This document shows, in pieces, positions 31,298-39,661 of a stretch of 64,000 bases of DNA. Position 1 is the stretch's first letter. Every line of letters begins with the position of its first letter. The stretch spans positions 4,935 to 68,934 of the forward strand of contig DAHUZZ010000009.1 in the NCBI GenBank assembly GCA_027314915.1. The letters are read 5' to 3'. Position numbers and translations under genes: made by a program. The stretch comes from Thermoplasmata archaeon (GTDB lineage Archaea; Thermoplasmatota; Thermoplasmata; Lutacidiplasmatales; UBA184). The notes beneath the pieces are model-generated. The model saw nothing but the letters and a program-made list of their open reading frames with translations, searched no databases and was not told the DNA's origin.

Positions 31298-31628
31298 GAC
31301 GGAGCTCAGCGAACGGGCGGTGCGGCTCAAGATCTACCTCGGGGAATCGGACCGCTTCGGGGGGAAGCCGGCGTACCAGGCGGTCGTGGAGCTCATGCGG
31401 AAGCGGGGGCTCTGGGGCGCCACCGTCACCCGGGGCGTCTACGGGTACGGGAAGCGGAGCCTCCTCCACTCGGCCTCCGTGCTCCGGTTGAGCGAGGACC
31501 TGCCGCTCATCATCGAGGTGGTCGAGGCGGAGGAGAAGGTGAGCGCCCTCGTGCCCGAGCTCAGCACGATGGTCCGGGGCGGGCTCATCACCGTCGAGGA
31601 CGTGCGGGTGCTCCGTCACCTCGGGTAG
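31290..31628 (+). CDS. DUF190 family protein (PII-like)
   Basis: The 112-residue protein has the DUF190 pattern: RLKIYLGESDRFGGKPAYQAV, then RGLWGATVTRGVYGYGKRS, and LPLIIEVVEAEEKV, a ferredoxin-like PII-type trimer fold. DUF190 genes are frequent partners of crcB, and a regulatory or accessory role in fluoride handling is assumed but not established. The GTG start overlaps the crcB stop, so the two are translationally coupled under the same riboswitch. Confidence 0.9.
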   Translation: MGETELSERAVRLKIYLGESDRFGGKPAYQAVVELMRKRGLWGATVTRGVYGYGKRSLLHSASVLRLSEDLPLIIEVVEAEEKVSALVPELSTMVRGGLITVEDVRVLRHLG

Positions 31629-31721
31629 GCGGACGGCGCCGGTCGTCCTCGCTCGGGACGCCTCCCGCCCGAACCCGTTATCGGAACGGGGAGCGTGCCG
31701 CCGGGGGTCCCCGGAGCCTCC

Positions 31722-32054
31722 GTGGCGCCGATCCGCACGATCGAGGAGTTCGCGAGCGTCGCCCGCGCCGGCCCGGAGACGTACCACGAGTTCCTGCGGG
31801 TCCCCGCGCTGAGCGTGGGGGTCTACGTCCTGGCCCCGGGGGCGGTCGACGCGCAGTCGCCGCACGAGCAGGACGAGATCTACTTCGTGGTCCGCGGGCG
31901 GGCCCGGTTCCGGCAGGGAACGGAGGAGCGGAGCGTGGGTCCGGGCGAGATCCTGTTCGTCCCGGCCCGGGAACCTCACCGGTTCCACTCCGTCGAGGAG
32001 GAGCTGGTCCTCCTGGTCGTCTTCGCCCCCGCGGAGAGCCGTCCGCGTTCCTAG
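31722..32054 (+). CDS. Cupin-domain protein
   Basis: This small (110 aa) single-domain cupin has motif 1 as SPHEQDEIYFVVRGRARFR and motif 2 as GEILFVPAREPHRFHSV, giving His/Glu metal ligands. Such proteins include dioxygenases, isomerases and sugar-binding proteins; no specific function is readable. The start is taken at GTG 31722, which has GGAG six bases upstream. GTG 31695 would add nine residues. It stands alone upstream of the sugar nucleotidyltransferase. Confidence 0.82.
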   Translation: MAPIRTIEEFASVARAGPETYHEFLRVPALSVGVYVLAPGAVDAQSPHEQDEIYFVVRGRARFRQGTEERSVGPGEILFVPAREPHRFHSVEEELVLLVVFAPAESRPRS

Positions 32055-32177
32055 AGCCGGTCGTCCGGGCGCGCCCGCGCCGCCCCCCGGGGGAGGGGCG
32101 ACCCCCACGGGGGCCGGCGGCCCGTACGGGGCGCGCGACCGCCCCGGGAGCCCGAGGCCCCACCGCGTCCGCGCGAC

Positions 32178-32186
32178 CCTATATGG
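32178..32186 (+). promoter_or_regulatory. TATA box for sugar nucleotidyltransferase
   Basis: CCTATATGG is a strong match, centred about 31 nt before the ATG at 32214. The transcript would have at most a few untranslated bases. Confidence 0.7.
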
Positions 32187-32213
32187 GGGACCCGGTTCGC
32201 GGACGCACCCTCC

Positions 32214-33188
32214 ATGAAGGCGCTCGTGCTGGTCGGAGGCTTCGGCACCCGGCTCCGGCCCATCACCTACGCGATCCCGAAGCAGCTCATCCCGGTCGCC
32301 GGGAAACCGATGCTCTACCATGTCCTCGACATGCTCCCGAAGGAGATCGAGGAGGTCGTCTTCGCGAGCGGCTACAAGGCCGACGTCCTGGACGCCTACC
32401 TGCGATCCCACCCGCTCCCCTGGCCCACCCGGTGCGTTCCCGAGGCGGAGCCGCTCGGCACCGGCGGCGGGATGAAGAACGCCTCCGACGGGATCAGCGA
32501 TCCCTTCCTGCTCCTCAACTCCGACGTCATCGCGGACGTCCGCGCGGCGGACGTGATCGCCTTCCACCGGCGCCACGGGGGCCTCGGCACGATGTCGCTC
32601 TTCGAGGTCGAGGACACCCGGCCCTACGGCGTGGCCGCGCTCGGGGAGAAGGACCGGATCGAGCGCTTCGTGGAGAAGCCGGCGCCCGAGGACGCCCCCT
32701 CGCACTGGATCAACGCGGGACTGCAGATCTGGGCGCGGAAGGTGATCGACCGCATCCCCGGCGGCCGGGCCGTGAGCTGGGAGAACGAGATCGTCCCCGG
32801 GCTGCTCGCCGAGGGCGTCTACGGCTTCCGGATGGGCGGGTTCTGGGAGGACGCCGGGACCCCCGAGCGGCTCCTCCGGGCGCAGCGGCTCCTCTTCGAC
32901 GCGCACCGCGGGGGCGCCGGCAGCCTGCCCCGGGGCGCGCGGGGGACGGGTCCGGTGGCGGCCGGCCCCGGCGTGGGGGCCAAGGACGCCACGTTCGGGC
33001 CGTACGTGCATCTTGGGGAGGGGGTCGTGATCGAGGCCGGTGCCCACGTCGAGAACTCGATCCTGATGGACGGGGTGCACGTGGGGCTCGGGGCCTCGGT
33101 CACCGGCGCGATCCTGGGACCGAACGTGAGGGTCCGGCCGGCCTCGACGATCCGGGGCCAGGTGCTCGGCGAGGGCTCCGAGGCCTGA
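32214..33188 (+). CDS. Sugar-1-phosphate nucleotidyltransferase
   Basis: The 324-residue enzyme joins a sugar-1-phosphate to an NTP. It has the signature KALVLVGGFGTRLRPITY and the PKQLIPVAGKPM motif, then GTGGGMKNA, LLLNSDVIAD for metal binding, and FVEKPAPE. Its C-terminal third is a short left-handed beta-helix (hexapeptide-like GVVIEAGAHVENSILMDG). This arrangement suits archaeal mannose-1-phosphate guanylyl- or glucose-1-phosphate nucleotidyltransferases; substrate is not decided. It probably supplies glycan synthesis. Confidence 0.87.
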   Translation: MKALVLVGGFGTRLRPITYAIPKQLIPVAGKPMLYHVLDMLPKEIEEVVFASGYKADVLDAYLRSHPLPWPTRCVPEAEPLGTGGGMKNASDGISDPFLLLNSDVIADVRAADVIAFHRRHGGLGTMSLFEVEDTRPYGVAALGEKDRIERFVEKPAPEDAPSHWINAGLQIWARKVIDRIPGGRAVSWENEIVPGLLAEGVYGFRMGGFWEDAGTPERLLRAQRLLFDAHRGGAGSLPRGARGTGPVAAGPGVGAKDATFGPYVHLGEGVVIEAGAHVENSILMDGVHVGLGASVTGAILGPNVRVRPASTIRGQVLGEGSEA

Positions 33189-33225
33189 TCGACCCTCCCC
33201 CCGGATGCCGAGCTCGCGCGCGAGC

Positions 33226-34428
33226 TCACCGGGGCGGGGGCGCGATCTCCTGTTCGAGCCGGTCCGCCGAGAAGGGGATGCCGGTCCCGGTGTGGTAGAG
33301 GACGACGCTCTCCCCGGGCCGGATCCGGCCGTCCGCCAGGAGCCGGGGCAGCGCGGCGTACGGCGCGGCGGCCTCGGGGGAGACCGAGAGCCCGTGGTGC
33401 CGGGCCAGGCTCCGCATCGCGTCGAGGAGCTCCCGGTCCGTGACCGTCGCCCCCGCCCCGCCGGTCTCCCGGACCGCCTCCAGGACCCGTTCCGAAGCGA
33501 ACGGCGCGGGGACGAGCAGTCCCGGCGCGATGGTCCTCGGATCCTCCCAGGGGGTGATCCGGGTCGCCCCGTCCCGGAGCGCGCGCACGACCGGAGCGCA
33601 GTGCTCCGGCTGCACCGCGTAGAGCCGCGGGCTCCGGTCGAGGAGCCCCAGCGAACGGAGCTCCCGGAACGCCTTGGCCATGCCGACGAGCCCGGTCCCG
33701 CCGCCGGTGGGGTAGACGATCGCGTCCGGGAGCGCGCCCGGAGCGGACGCCTCGACGATCTCGAGCCCCATGGTCTTCTTGCCCTCGACGCGGTAGGGCT
33801 CGCGCAGCGTCGAGACGTCGAAGGAGCCGCGCCCCCGCTCCCGTTCGCGGGCGGCCGTCCCGGCCTCGCGGATGGTGCCGGGGACCTCGATCACCTCGGC
33901 GCCGTACAGCGCGCAGGCCTCCTTCGCGGCCCGGGGCGTGCTCTCGGGGAGGTAGACCCGGCCGCGCAGCCCGGCCCGGGCCGTGTAGGCCGCGAGCGCG
34001 ATGCCCGCGTTCCCCGCGCTCGGGACGTAGAGCTCCGTAAGCCCCAGCTCGCGCGCCCGCGAGACCGCCGCGGCCATCCCGCGCGCCTTGAACGATCCCG
34101 TCGGGAGGCCCCCGTCGTCCTTGACCAGGACCTCCACCCCCGGGGCGGTCTCGACCGGGCCGAGCGGGAGGAGCGCGGTGCTCCCCTCCCCCCAGCCGGT
34201 GATGAAGGCCGCGTCGCGGACCGGAAGGAGCTCCCGGTACCGCCACAGCCCGGGCGGACGTTCGCCCAGCGACCGGAACCAGCGGGCGCCGTCCAACCGG
34301 TCCAGGTCGTACCGGGCGAGCAGGGTGTGCCCGCAGGAGGGGCAGGGGCCCACCACGAAATCCGGAGCGAGGGTGGCGCCGCACGCACGACAGTCCAGCG
34401 CGCGGAGCAACGACCCGGTCCCGGCCAT
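33226..34428 (-). CDS. thrC: Threonine synthase
   Basis: The predicted 400-residue PLP enzyme converts O-phosphohomoserine to threonine. It has the N-terminal zinc-ribbon of archaeal ThrC (CRACGATL then CPSCGHTLL), the PLP lysine in TGSFKARGMA, SAGNAGIALAAYTA, and the phosphate-binding glycine loop YPTGGGTGLVGM. The ATG at 34428 is 28 nt from a TATA box, giving a leaderless mRNA, although the frame stays open far upstream. A threonine-synthase-like paralogue cannot be excluded without alignment. Confidence 0.88.
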   Translation of the reverse strand: MAGTGSLLRALDCRACGATLAPDFVVGPCPSCGHTLLARYDLDRLDGARWFRSLGERPPGLWRYRELLPVRDAAFITGWGEGSTALLPLGPVETAPGVEVLVKDDGGLPTGSFKARGMAAAVSRARELGLTELYVPSAGNAGIALAAYTARAGLRGRVYLPESTPRAAKEACALYGAEVIEVPGTIREAGTAARERERGRGSFDVSTLREPYRVEGKKTMGLEIVEASAPGALPDAIVYPTGGGTGLVGMAKAFRELRSLGLLDRSPRLYAVQPEHCAPVVRALRDGATRITPWEDPRTIAPGLLVPAPFASERVLEAVRETGGAGATVTDRELLDAMRSLARHHGLSVSPEAAAPYAALPRLLADGRIRPGESVVLYHTGTGIPFSADRLEQEIAPPPR

Positions 34429-34451
34429 CGGTCTCCCGCACGACCCCCCGG

Positions 34452-34460
34452 CCCATAGCC
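34452..34460 (-). promoter_or_regulatory. TATA box for threonine synthase
   Basis: The minus strand reads GGCTATGGG, centred 28 nt before the ATG at 34428. Confidence 0.5.
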
Positions 34461-34517
34461 TCGAGCACTCCGGGGCCCCCGGGGGGCCGGGCGCCCGGGA
34501 GCGGGGACGGTGGGAGG

Positions 34518-35609
34518 TCAGCGCGCGTTCGAGGGGCCCACGGGCCGCGGGCCGGCGCCGGGTCGCTCCCCGCCGAACGCGGGGCCGGTCACCACCACCT
34601 TGAGCGCCTCGGCGGGCCGGGCCGCGAGCGCGAACGCCTCGTCGATCCGGTCGAGCGGGAGGCGGTGGCTGACCAGGTCCTCCAGCACGAGCCGGCGGGA
34701 AGCGAGGAGCGCATGCAGGTCCGCCACGTCCCGCTCCGTGGTCGCGTAGGTGGGGATCACGCGCAGGCCGCGGAGGTAGAGCTTCTGCAGGTCCATCCGC
34801 AGCTGGCTGCCGGACTCCGGCAGCCCGAAGAGGTTCAGGGTGCCCCCGCGGCGCGCGAGCTCCGTCCCGAGCTCCACCGCCGCGGGGGCGCCCGTCGCCA
34901 CCACGACCCGGTCGACGCCCGCACCCCCGGTCGCGCGGGCGACCGCGCGACGTACCTCCTCGGGGTCGCGCGGATCGACGACCGCATCGATCCCCCCGCG
35001 CTCCGCGGCCGCGCGGCGCAGCGGGGAGAGCTCCGCCCCGCCGATCCACCCGGCCCCCAGGCTCCGGGCGAGCCGGGCGTAGAGGAGGCCCACCGGCCCG
35101 AGGCCGAGGAGGAAGAGGCTCCCGCCCGCGGGAAGGCCCACCGCGCGGATCGCCGTGAGCGCGCAGCCGGCCGGCTCGAGGAGGGTCCCCACCTCCCAGC
35201 TCACCGCGTCGGCGAGCGGGAGGACCGCGCCCTTGCGGAGGTGGTCGGCGGAGACCCGGAACCGCTCGGCGAAGCCGCCCGGGTCGAGGTTCGATCTCGA
35301 GTACTCCGGGCAGAAGGTCAGGTCCCCGCGGCGGCAGACGGCGCACGCGTAGCAGGGCACGTGGTGGTGGACGAAGACCCGGGTCCCGGGCGCGAGCGCC
35401 TCCGGAGCTCCCGGGCCCGCGGAGCGCACGCGTCCCACCGGCTCATGGCCGAGGATCCCGGCGCTCGCGTAGTTGCCGCGGAGCTTCTCCAGGTCGGTCC
35501 CGCAGACGCCGCAGGCGGCGAGCTCGACGACGAGCTCGCCGGGGCCGAGGGGAGGCTCGGGCCGGTCGGCGAGCTCGACCCGTCCCGGCGCGAGGATCCC
35601 GACCTTCAT
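34518..35609 (-). CDS. Zinc-dependent alcohol dehydrogenase (MDR family)
   Basis: The 363-residue protein has the catalytic zinc region ACGVCGTDLEKLRG and GHEPVGRV, the structural zinc lobe with CYACAVCRRGDLTFC, and the cofactor fold LFLLGLGPVGLLYARLARSLGA. It is close in plan to threonine/sorbitol dehydrogenases. The ATG overlaps the stop of the aminotransferase gene (ATGA), so it is the second gene of that operon. It may oxidise or reduce the product of the transaminase step; the substrate is not known. Confidence 0.87.
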   Translation of the reverse strand: MKVGILAPGRVELADRPEPPLGPGELVVELAACGVCGTDLEKLRGNYASAGILGHEPVGRVRSAGPGAPEALAPGTRVFVHHHVPCYACAVCRRGDLTFCPEYSRSNLDPGGFAERFRVSADHLRKGAVLPLADAVSWEVGTLLEPAGCALTAIRAVGLPAGGSLFLLGLGPVGLLYARLARSLGAGWIGGAELSPLRRAAAERGGIDAVVDPRDPEEVRRAVARATGGAGVDRVVVATGAPAAVELGTELARRGGTLNLFGLPESGSQLRMDLQKLYLRGLRVIPTYATTERDVADLHALLASRRLVLEDLVSHRLPLDRIDEAFALAARPAEALKVVVTGPAFGGERPGAGPRPVGPSNAR

Positions 35610-37003
35610 CCGGAGCCGAGCGCGGCCCCGATCGCCGCGTCGAGGATCTCGATCGCCTCGTCGACCTCGTCGGTCTGCACGATGAGCGGCGGGATGAACC
35701 GGAGCGCGCTCTTCCCGCAGGGGAGGAGGATGAGGCCCCGGTGCCAGGATTCGTCCATGACCCGGTCGCGGAGCTTCACGTCGGGGGGGTGGTCCCGGCC
35801 CGGCGCGACGAACTCCGCCGCCACCATGAGCCCGAGCCCCCGCACGTCGCCGATGGCGGGGTACTTCTGCTGGAGCTCGCGCAGCCGGGCCATGAGGTGC
35901 TCGCCCTGCTTCCGCGCGTTCTCGATCACGTGGTCGCGCTCGAGGATGCCGATGGTCGCGAGGGAGGCGGCGCCGGCCACCAGGTTGCCCCCGAAGGTGT
36001 TCGAGTGGGCGCCGGGCACGGTGTAGTCGAGCTCCTTGCGGAAGACGATCGCCCCCATCGGGAGCCCGCCCCCGAGCGCCTTCGCGGTGGTCAGGATATC
36101 CGGCACCACCCCGTGGTGCTCGATGGCGAACCACTTCCCGGTCCGGCCCATCCCGGCCTGGACCTCGTCGGAGATGAACAGGATCCCGTGCTCGTCGCAG
36201 ATGGACTTGATCGCCCGGTGCCAGCCCGGCGGGGGGACGACGTAGCCGCCCTCGCCCATCAGCGGTTCGGCGATGAAGGCCGCGACGTCGTCCGGCGGGA
36301 TCGCGGTCTCGAAGTAGAGCTCCTTCAGGATCTTCGCGCAGTAGAGGTCGCAGCTCGGGTAGGTGAGCTTGTAGGGGCAGCGGAAGCAGTACGGGGGCGG
36401 GATGTGGTGCCCTCCGCCCGTGAACGGCTCGAACCGGCCCCGCTGGTTCGGCTTCGAGCTGGTCATCGTGAGCGCCCCCATGGTCCGGCCGTGGAACGCC
36501 CCGAGGAGCCCGATCGTGATCGGCCGGCGCCGGTTCCACCGGGCGAGCTTGAGGGCCGCCTCGACGCTCTCGGCCCCGCTGTTCACGAAGAAGACCTTCT
36601 TCGCATGGCTCCCCGGCGTGATCTCGGTCAACTTCTGGGCGAGCCGGTTCTGGATGTCGTAGTAGTAGTCGGTCCCCGCGAAGTGCGAGAGCTTCCCGGC
36701 CTGCTCCTGGACCGCCCGGACCACCTCGGGGTGGCAGTGGCCCACCGCGAGCACGCCGACCCCGCTCGCGAAGTCGAGGAGCCGGTTGCCGTCGACGTCG
36801 GTGATCCAGACCCCCTGGCCGCTCGCGGCGGCGATCGGCGCGCTCTTCGTGCTCGTCATCATGAGCTGCGTATCCTGCGCGACGATCCGCTGGGCGTTCG
36901 GCCCCGGGATGGGCGTCACGATCCGTACCCCGCGGCGGCCGCGGGCGCCGGGTTCGGCCGGAGGTGCCGGGGGAGGCGCCGGGGACGCGCTCGAGGTGCT
37001 CAT
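35606..37003 (-). CDS. Class III aminotransferase
   Basis: This 465-residue fold-type I PLP enzyme belongs to the ornithine/4-aminobutyrate aminotransferase and archaeal amino-acid racemase group. Visible motifs are DFASGVGVLAVGHCHPEVV, FFVNSGAESVEAALKLAR, HGRTMGALTMT, FIAEPLMGEGGYVVPP, the cofactor aspartate in LFISDEVQAGMGRTGK, and the PLP lysine in TTAKALGGGLPMGA. An unusual cysteine-rich insert (YCFRCPYKLTYPSCDLYC) follows the FEPF segment; it recurs in archaeal members as I recall. The gene is the first of a two-gene operon with the zinc dehydrogenase. The leader is about 5 nt from a GCTTTTGATG box. Confidence 0.9.
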   Translation of the reverse strand: MSTSSASPAPPPAPPAEPGARGRRGVRIVTPIPGPNAQRIVAQDTQLMMTSTKSAPIAAASGQGVWITDVDGNRLLDFASGVGVLAVGHCHPEVVRAVQEQAGKLSHFAGTDYYYDIQNRLAQKLTEITPGSHAKKVFFVNSGAESVEAALKLARWNRRRPITIGLLGAFHGRTMGALTMTSSKPNQRGRFEPFTGGGHHIPPPYCFRCPYKLTYPSCDLYCAKILKELYFETAIPPDDVAAFIAEPLMGEGGYVVPPPGWHRAIKSICDEHGILFISDEVQAGMGRTGKWFAIEHHGVVPDILTTAKALGGGLPMGAIVFRKELDYTVPGAHSNTFGGNLVAGAASLATIGILERDHVIENARKQGEHLMARLRELQQKYPAIGDVRGLGLMVAAEFVAPGRDHPPDVKLRDRVMDESWHRGLILLPCGKSALRFIPPLIVQTDEVDEAIEILDAAIGAALGSG

Positions 37004-37127
37004 GGACTCCTCGGGTGCGGAAGACCCCGGCTCATCAAAAGCGTTGGCCGGGGGTCCCGGTCCGGTCTCCGCCGGCTCCTCCGTTGGAACCGCGTTCCTT
37101 TAAGGCGGGGTTCGAGTCGAACGGGTG

Positions 37128-37415
37128 ATGGAGCCGCCGCCGAGCCTGCCGCCCGCCGGGACGAGCCCGGAGCCGGTGGAGGCGGACCCTCGGCTCCGGA
37201 CCTCCCGGGGCGTGCTCAACGAGCTCGCCCGCGGGTTCCTTCTGGGCGTCCGGAGCCAGAACTCCGAGTCGGCGGCCCGGTTCGCCTCGCAGTTCCTCCG
37301 CGACCAGATGGGCGCGGAGACCGACCGCCCTCCACCGCGGCCCCGCACGATCCGCGGGCCGCTGCCGCGCGCCGCCGCGGACGGGCGCAGCCTGGAACCG
37401 CCGCCGCACGCCTAG
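37128..37415 (+). CDS. Small hypothetical protein
   Basis: The 95-residue product has one likely structured helix region (RGVLNELARGFLLGVRSQNS, then AARFASQFLRDQMGAE) flanked by proline-rich tails. The ATG at 37128 is 27 nt after a CCTTTAAGG TATA box (37097-37105), which is strong support for expression. The family is not recognised. Its stop codon touches the stop of the convergent aminotransferase gene with no bases between them. Confidence 0.65.
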   Translation: MEPPPSLPPAGTSPEPVEADPRLRTSRGVLNELARGFLLGVRSQNSESAARFASQFLRDQMGAETDRPPPRPRTIRGPLPRAAADGRSLEPPPHA

Positions 37416-38417
37416 CTAGCGAGCCGCCTTCCGCCCGGTCGCCCCGGCGAGGGCCCGGGCCCTCACCGCGAGGTAGGCGTCGAGGTCCCGGGGGAAGGAG
37501 CGTCGCGTGAGGCAGACGCGGACGCCCGTCGGATCCCCGAAGAACTCGCCGGGGATCACCAGCACGCCGGCCTGCTCGGCCGCCCGGGCCAGTCTCCGTC
37601 CCGAGAGCTTCCCGCCCGGGCGGTCGAACCAGATCGGGGCGTCCAGGGCGGGGACCCCCGGAACCCGGCGTCGCAGGGTCCGGAGGTTCGAGCGGAAGAT
37701 CCCCCGGGCCTCCCGGAGGATCGGGTCGCGGGCCCGCAGCACCGCGGCCGCCTCCGCCCGGGAGGAGGCTCCGACCTGGTCCGTCAGGAGACCGGCGGTC
37801 CGGCCGAACCCCTCCGCGTCCTCGGGCGGCGCGAGGACGAAGCCGAACCGCACGTCGTCGGCGCCGTAGGCCTTGGTCAGGGTCCCGATCGTCCAGCGGC
37901 CCGGGAGCCCCAAGGCGGCGCCGGAACGCGCGGCCGAGAACTCGCGGAAGGTCTCGTCCACGACGGTGATGGGGGGCCCGGTCTCCGTCCCGGCTCGGGG
38001 GGTCGCCCGCCCGGTCGGGTTGTTGGGGTCGGAGCGGGCGGCGAGGTCCGCTCCGTCGACCGTCTCGGTGACCGTCATGCCGGCGAAGACGGCGAGATCG
38101 CGGATGGGGGGATACTCCGGCCGCGGGATGCTCACCCGGGGGCGCCGGCCCAGGCGGCGGCGCAGCGCGCGCCCCAGGTGCAGGAGGACCAGCGCGTCCC
38201 CCTCGGAGGCACCGTGGGTGAGGAAGATGCGGTCGGGCTCCACCCGGTGCGCCTCGGCCACGAGCCCCACGAGCTCCTCCTCGGAGGCGGGAGGGGCGTT
38301 CCGGAGCGCGCGGCGCAGGGAGCGCAGCTCCCCCCGCATGCCGCTCGCGGAGAGGTGGTGGGGCAGCGAGGCCCGGTCGTCGATGTAGTCGGCGAGCGGG
38401 AACCGGGCGCGGGCCAC
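37416..38417 (-). CDS. Class I/II PLP-dependent aminotransferase
   Basis: The 333-residue protein has the fold-type I pattern of histidinol-phosphate/aspartate aminotransferases: DRIFLTHGASEGDALVLLH, RVSIPRPEYPPIRD, the cofactor loop SDPNNPTGR, ITVVDETFREF, and the PLP lysine in IGTLTKAYGADDVRFGF. It is shorter than typical (about 360-400), with a reduced N-terminal part. Specificity is not readable. The GTG start is 25 nt from an AGAAATACC TATA element (38438-38446), so the mRNA is probably leaderless. Confidence 0.82.
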   Translation of the reverse strand: MARARFPLADYIDDRASLPHHLSASGMRGELRSLRRALRNAPPASEEELVGLVAEAHRVEPDRIFLTHGASEGDALVLLHLGRALRRRLGRRPRVSIPRPEYPPIRDLAVFAGMTVTETVDGADLAARSDPNNPTGRATPRAGTETGPPITVVDETFREFSAARSGAALGLPGRWTIGTLTKAYGADDVRFGFVLAPPEDAEGFGRTAGLLTDQVGASSRAEAAAVLRARDPILREARGIFRSNLRTLRRRVPGVPALDAPIWFDRPGGKLSGRRLARAAEQAGVLVIPGEFFGDPTGVRVCLTRRSFPRDLDAYLAVRARALAGATGRKAAR

Positions 38418-38524
38418 GCGGGGCGAGCGGACGGCCGGGTATTTCTGCGCTCCGCCGCCCCGGCGTCCTCCACCGCTTCCGATGGAGGCCAGCGGGCTTT
38501 TCCTCCCGCCGGTACGCTCCCCTC

Positions 38525-38995
38525 GTGAGCACGGCCCCGCCCGATGGGTCGATCCCCCGCGCGCCGACCGGACGCGTGGTGGCCGATTCGGTGGGGTGGT
38601 TCACCGCCGGACGGGCCCGCAAGCGCGCCGCCCGCGAGCTCGGACGCTGCGTCGAGTGCTTCGGACCGCTCCCCAGCCCCCGGGCCCAGTACTGCAGCCG
38701 CGCCTGCCGGTGGAGGTTCCACGGGAGGTACTTCTGGGACGCCGCCCGGACGGTCGTGTTCCGCCGGGACCGGTACACCTGCCGCCACTGCGGGCGACGC
38801 TACCCCCGGCGCCATCTCGAGGTGGACCACGTGCTCGAGATCGCCGCCGGGGGCGCCGCGCTGGACTACGCGAACCTGCAGACCCTCTGCAAGCCCTGCC
38901 ATCGCGCGAAGACCTCGAGCTTCCTGCGGGGCCGCCCGAGGCGGGCCGGGGCCCGGCTGCCCGAGGACGACGCCCCGGAGTGGTTCCCGAGCTGA
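38525..38995 (+). CDS. HNH endonuclease domain protein
   Basis: The 156-residue protein contains a zinc-finger-like N-terminal half (CVECFGPLPSPRAQYCSRACR) and an HNH nuclease core with zinc cysteines: YTCRHCGRRYPRRHLEVDHV, then ANLQTLCKPCHRAKT. The EVDH and the final H match the HNH active site. GTG at 38525 lies 26 nt after a GCTTTTCC element. Function may be in DNA repair or defence. It is not in a recognisable mobile context. Confidence 0.85.
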   Translation: MSTAPPDGSIPRAPTGRVVADSVGWFTAGRARKRAARELGRCVECFGPLPSPRAQYCSRACRWRFHGRYFWDAARTVVFRRDRYTCRHCGRRYPRRHLEVDHVLEIAAGGAALDYANLQTLCKPCHRAKTSSFLRGRPRRAGARLPEDDAPEWFPS

Positions 38996-39056
38996 ACCCT
39001 CCCGCACCGGCAGGGAGCGGGCGAGGGATTTGAACCGGGGCGTGCTGGCCGCGGCC

Positions 39057-39509
39057 GTGTTCGCCCGGATCGTGGTCTGCGTCGATGCCCGGCCTCCCGG
39101 GCTCAAGGCGCTCCGGGCCGCGTTCGAGACCGCCGCCCAGTTCGGCGCATCGCTCGCGATCGTCACGGTCCTACCTCCGGCGGGACCGGACGGATCGTCC
39201 GCCCTCGAGCGGCTGATCCCGGTGGACCCGGAGGGCCGATCGATCCACCACCTCATGGAGGACGCCCAGGACGAGGCGATGCGACGGGGGATCGCGAAGA
39301 CGGAACTCGTCTACCTCCGGGGCACGGCCCCGGCCGAGGCGATCCTCGCCTACCTCCGCCCCGCGCCGCCCGATCTCGTGGTGGTGGGGACGAGGGGGCT
39401 CTCCCGCGGGAGCCGGTTCCTCCTCGGGAGCGTGTCGAGCCGGCTCGTGACCGAGGCGCCCTGCCCGGTGATGGTGGTCCGCGACGTGAAACGAGCCCGG
39501 AAAGCGTAG
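39057..39509 (+). CDS. Universal stress protein (UspA-like)
   Basis: The 150-residue protein starts VFARIVVCVDARPPG and ends with the ATP-binding signature GTRGLSRGSRFLLGSVSSRL followed by PCPVMVVRD, the typical UspA fold of ATP-binding stress proteins. GTG at 39057 lies 27 nt from GGATTTGAAC, so the transcript is probably leaderless; GTG 39042 is an alternative. It is a single gene between an HNH endonuclease and an epimerase. Confidence 0.87.
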   Translation: MFARIVVCVDARPPGLKALRAAFETAAQFGASLAIVTVLPPAGPDGSSALERLIPVDPEGRSIHHLMEDAQDEAMRRGIAKTELVYLRGTAPAEAILAYLRPAPPDLVVVGTRGLSRGSRFLLGSVSSRLVTEAPCPVMVVRDVKRARKA

Positions 39510-39661
39510 CCGCACCGCGGTGGGACCGTCCCGGGCGGGGCGGGCCGGATCGCCTCGCCCCGGTCGGTCGCCCCGGTCCGGGGGCACGCTGATTCCTCGC
39601 CCCCGCTCGGCCCCGGGCTCGGGGCGAACTAAATACCGCGCGCCGCGTCGCCGCGGGAACA

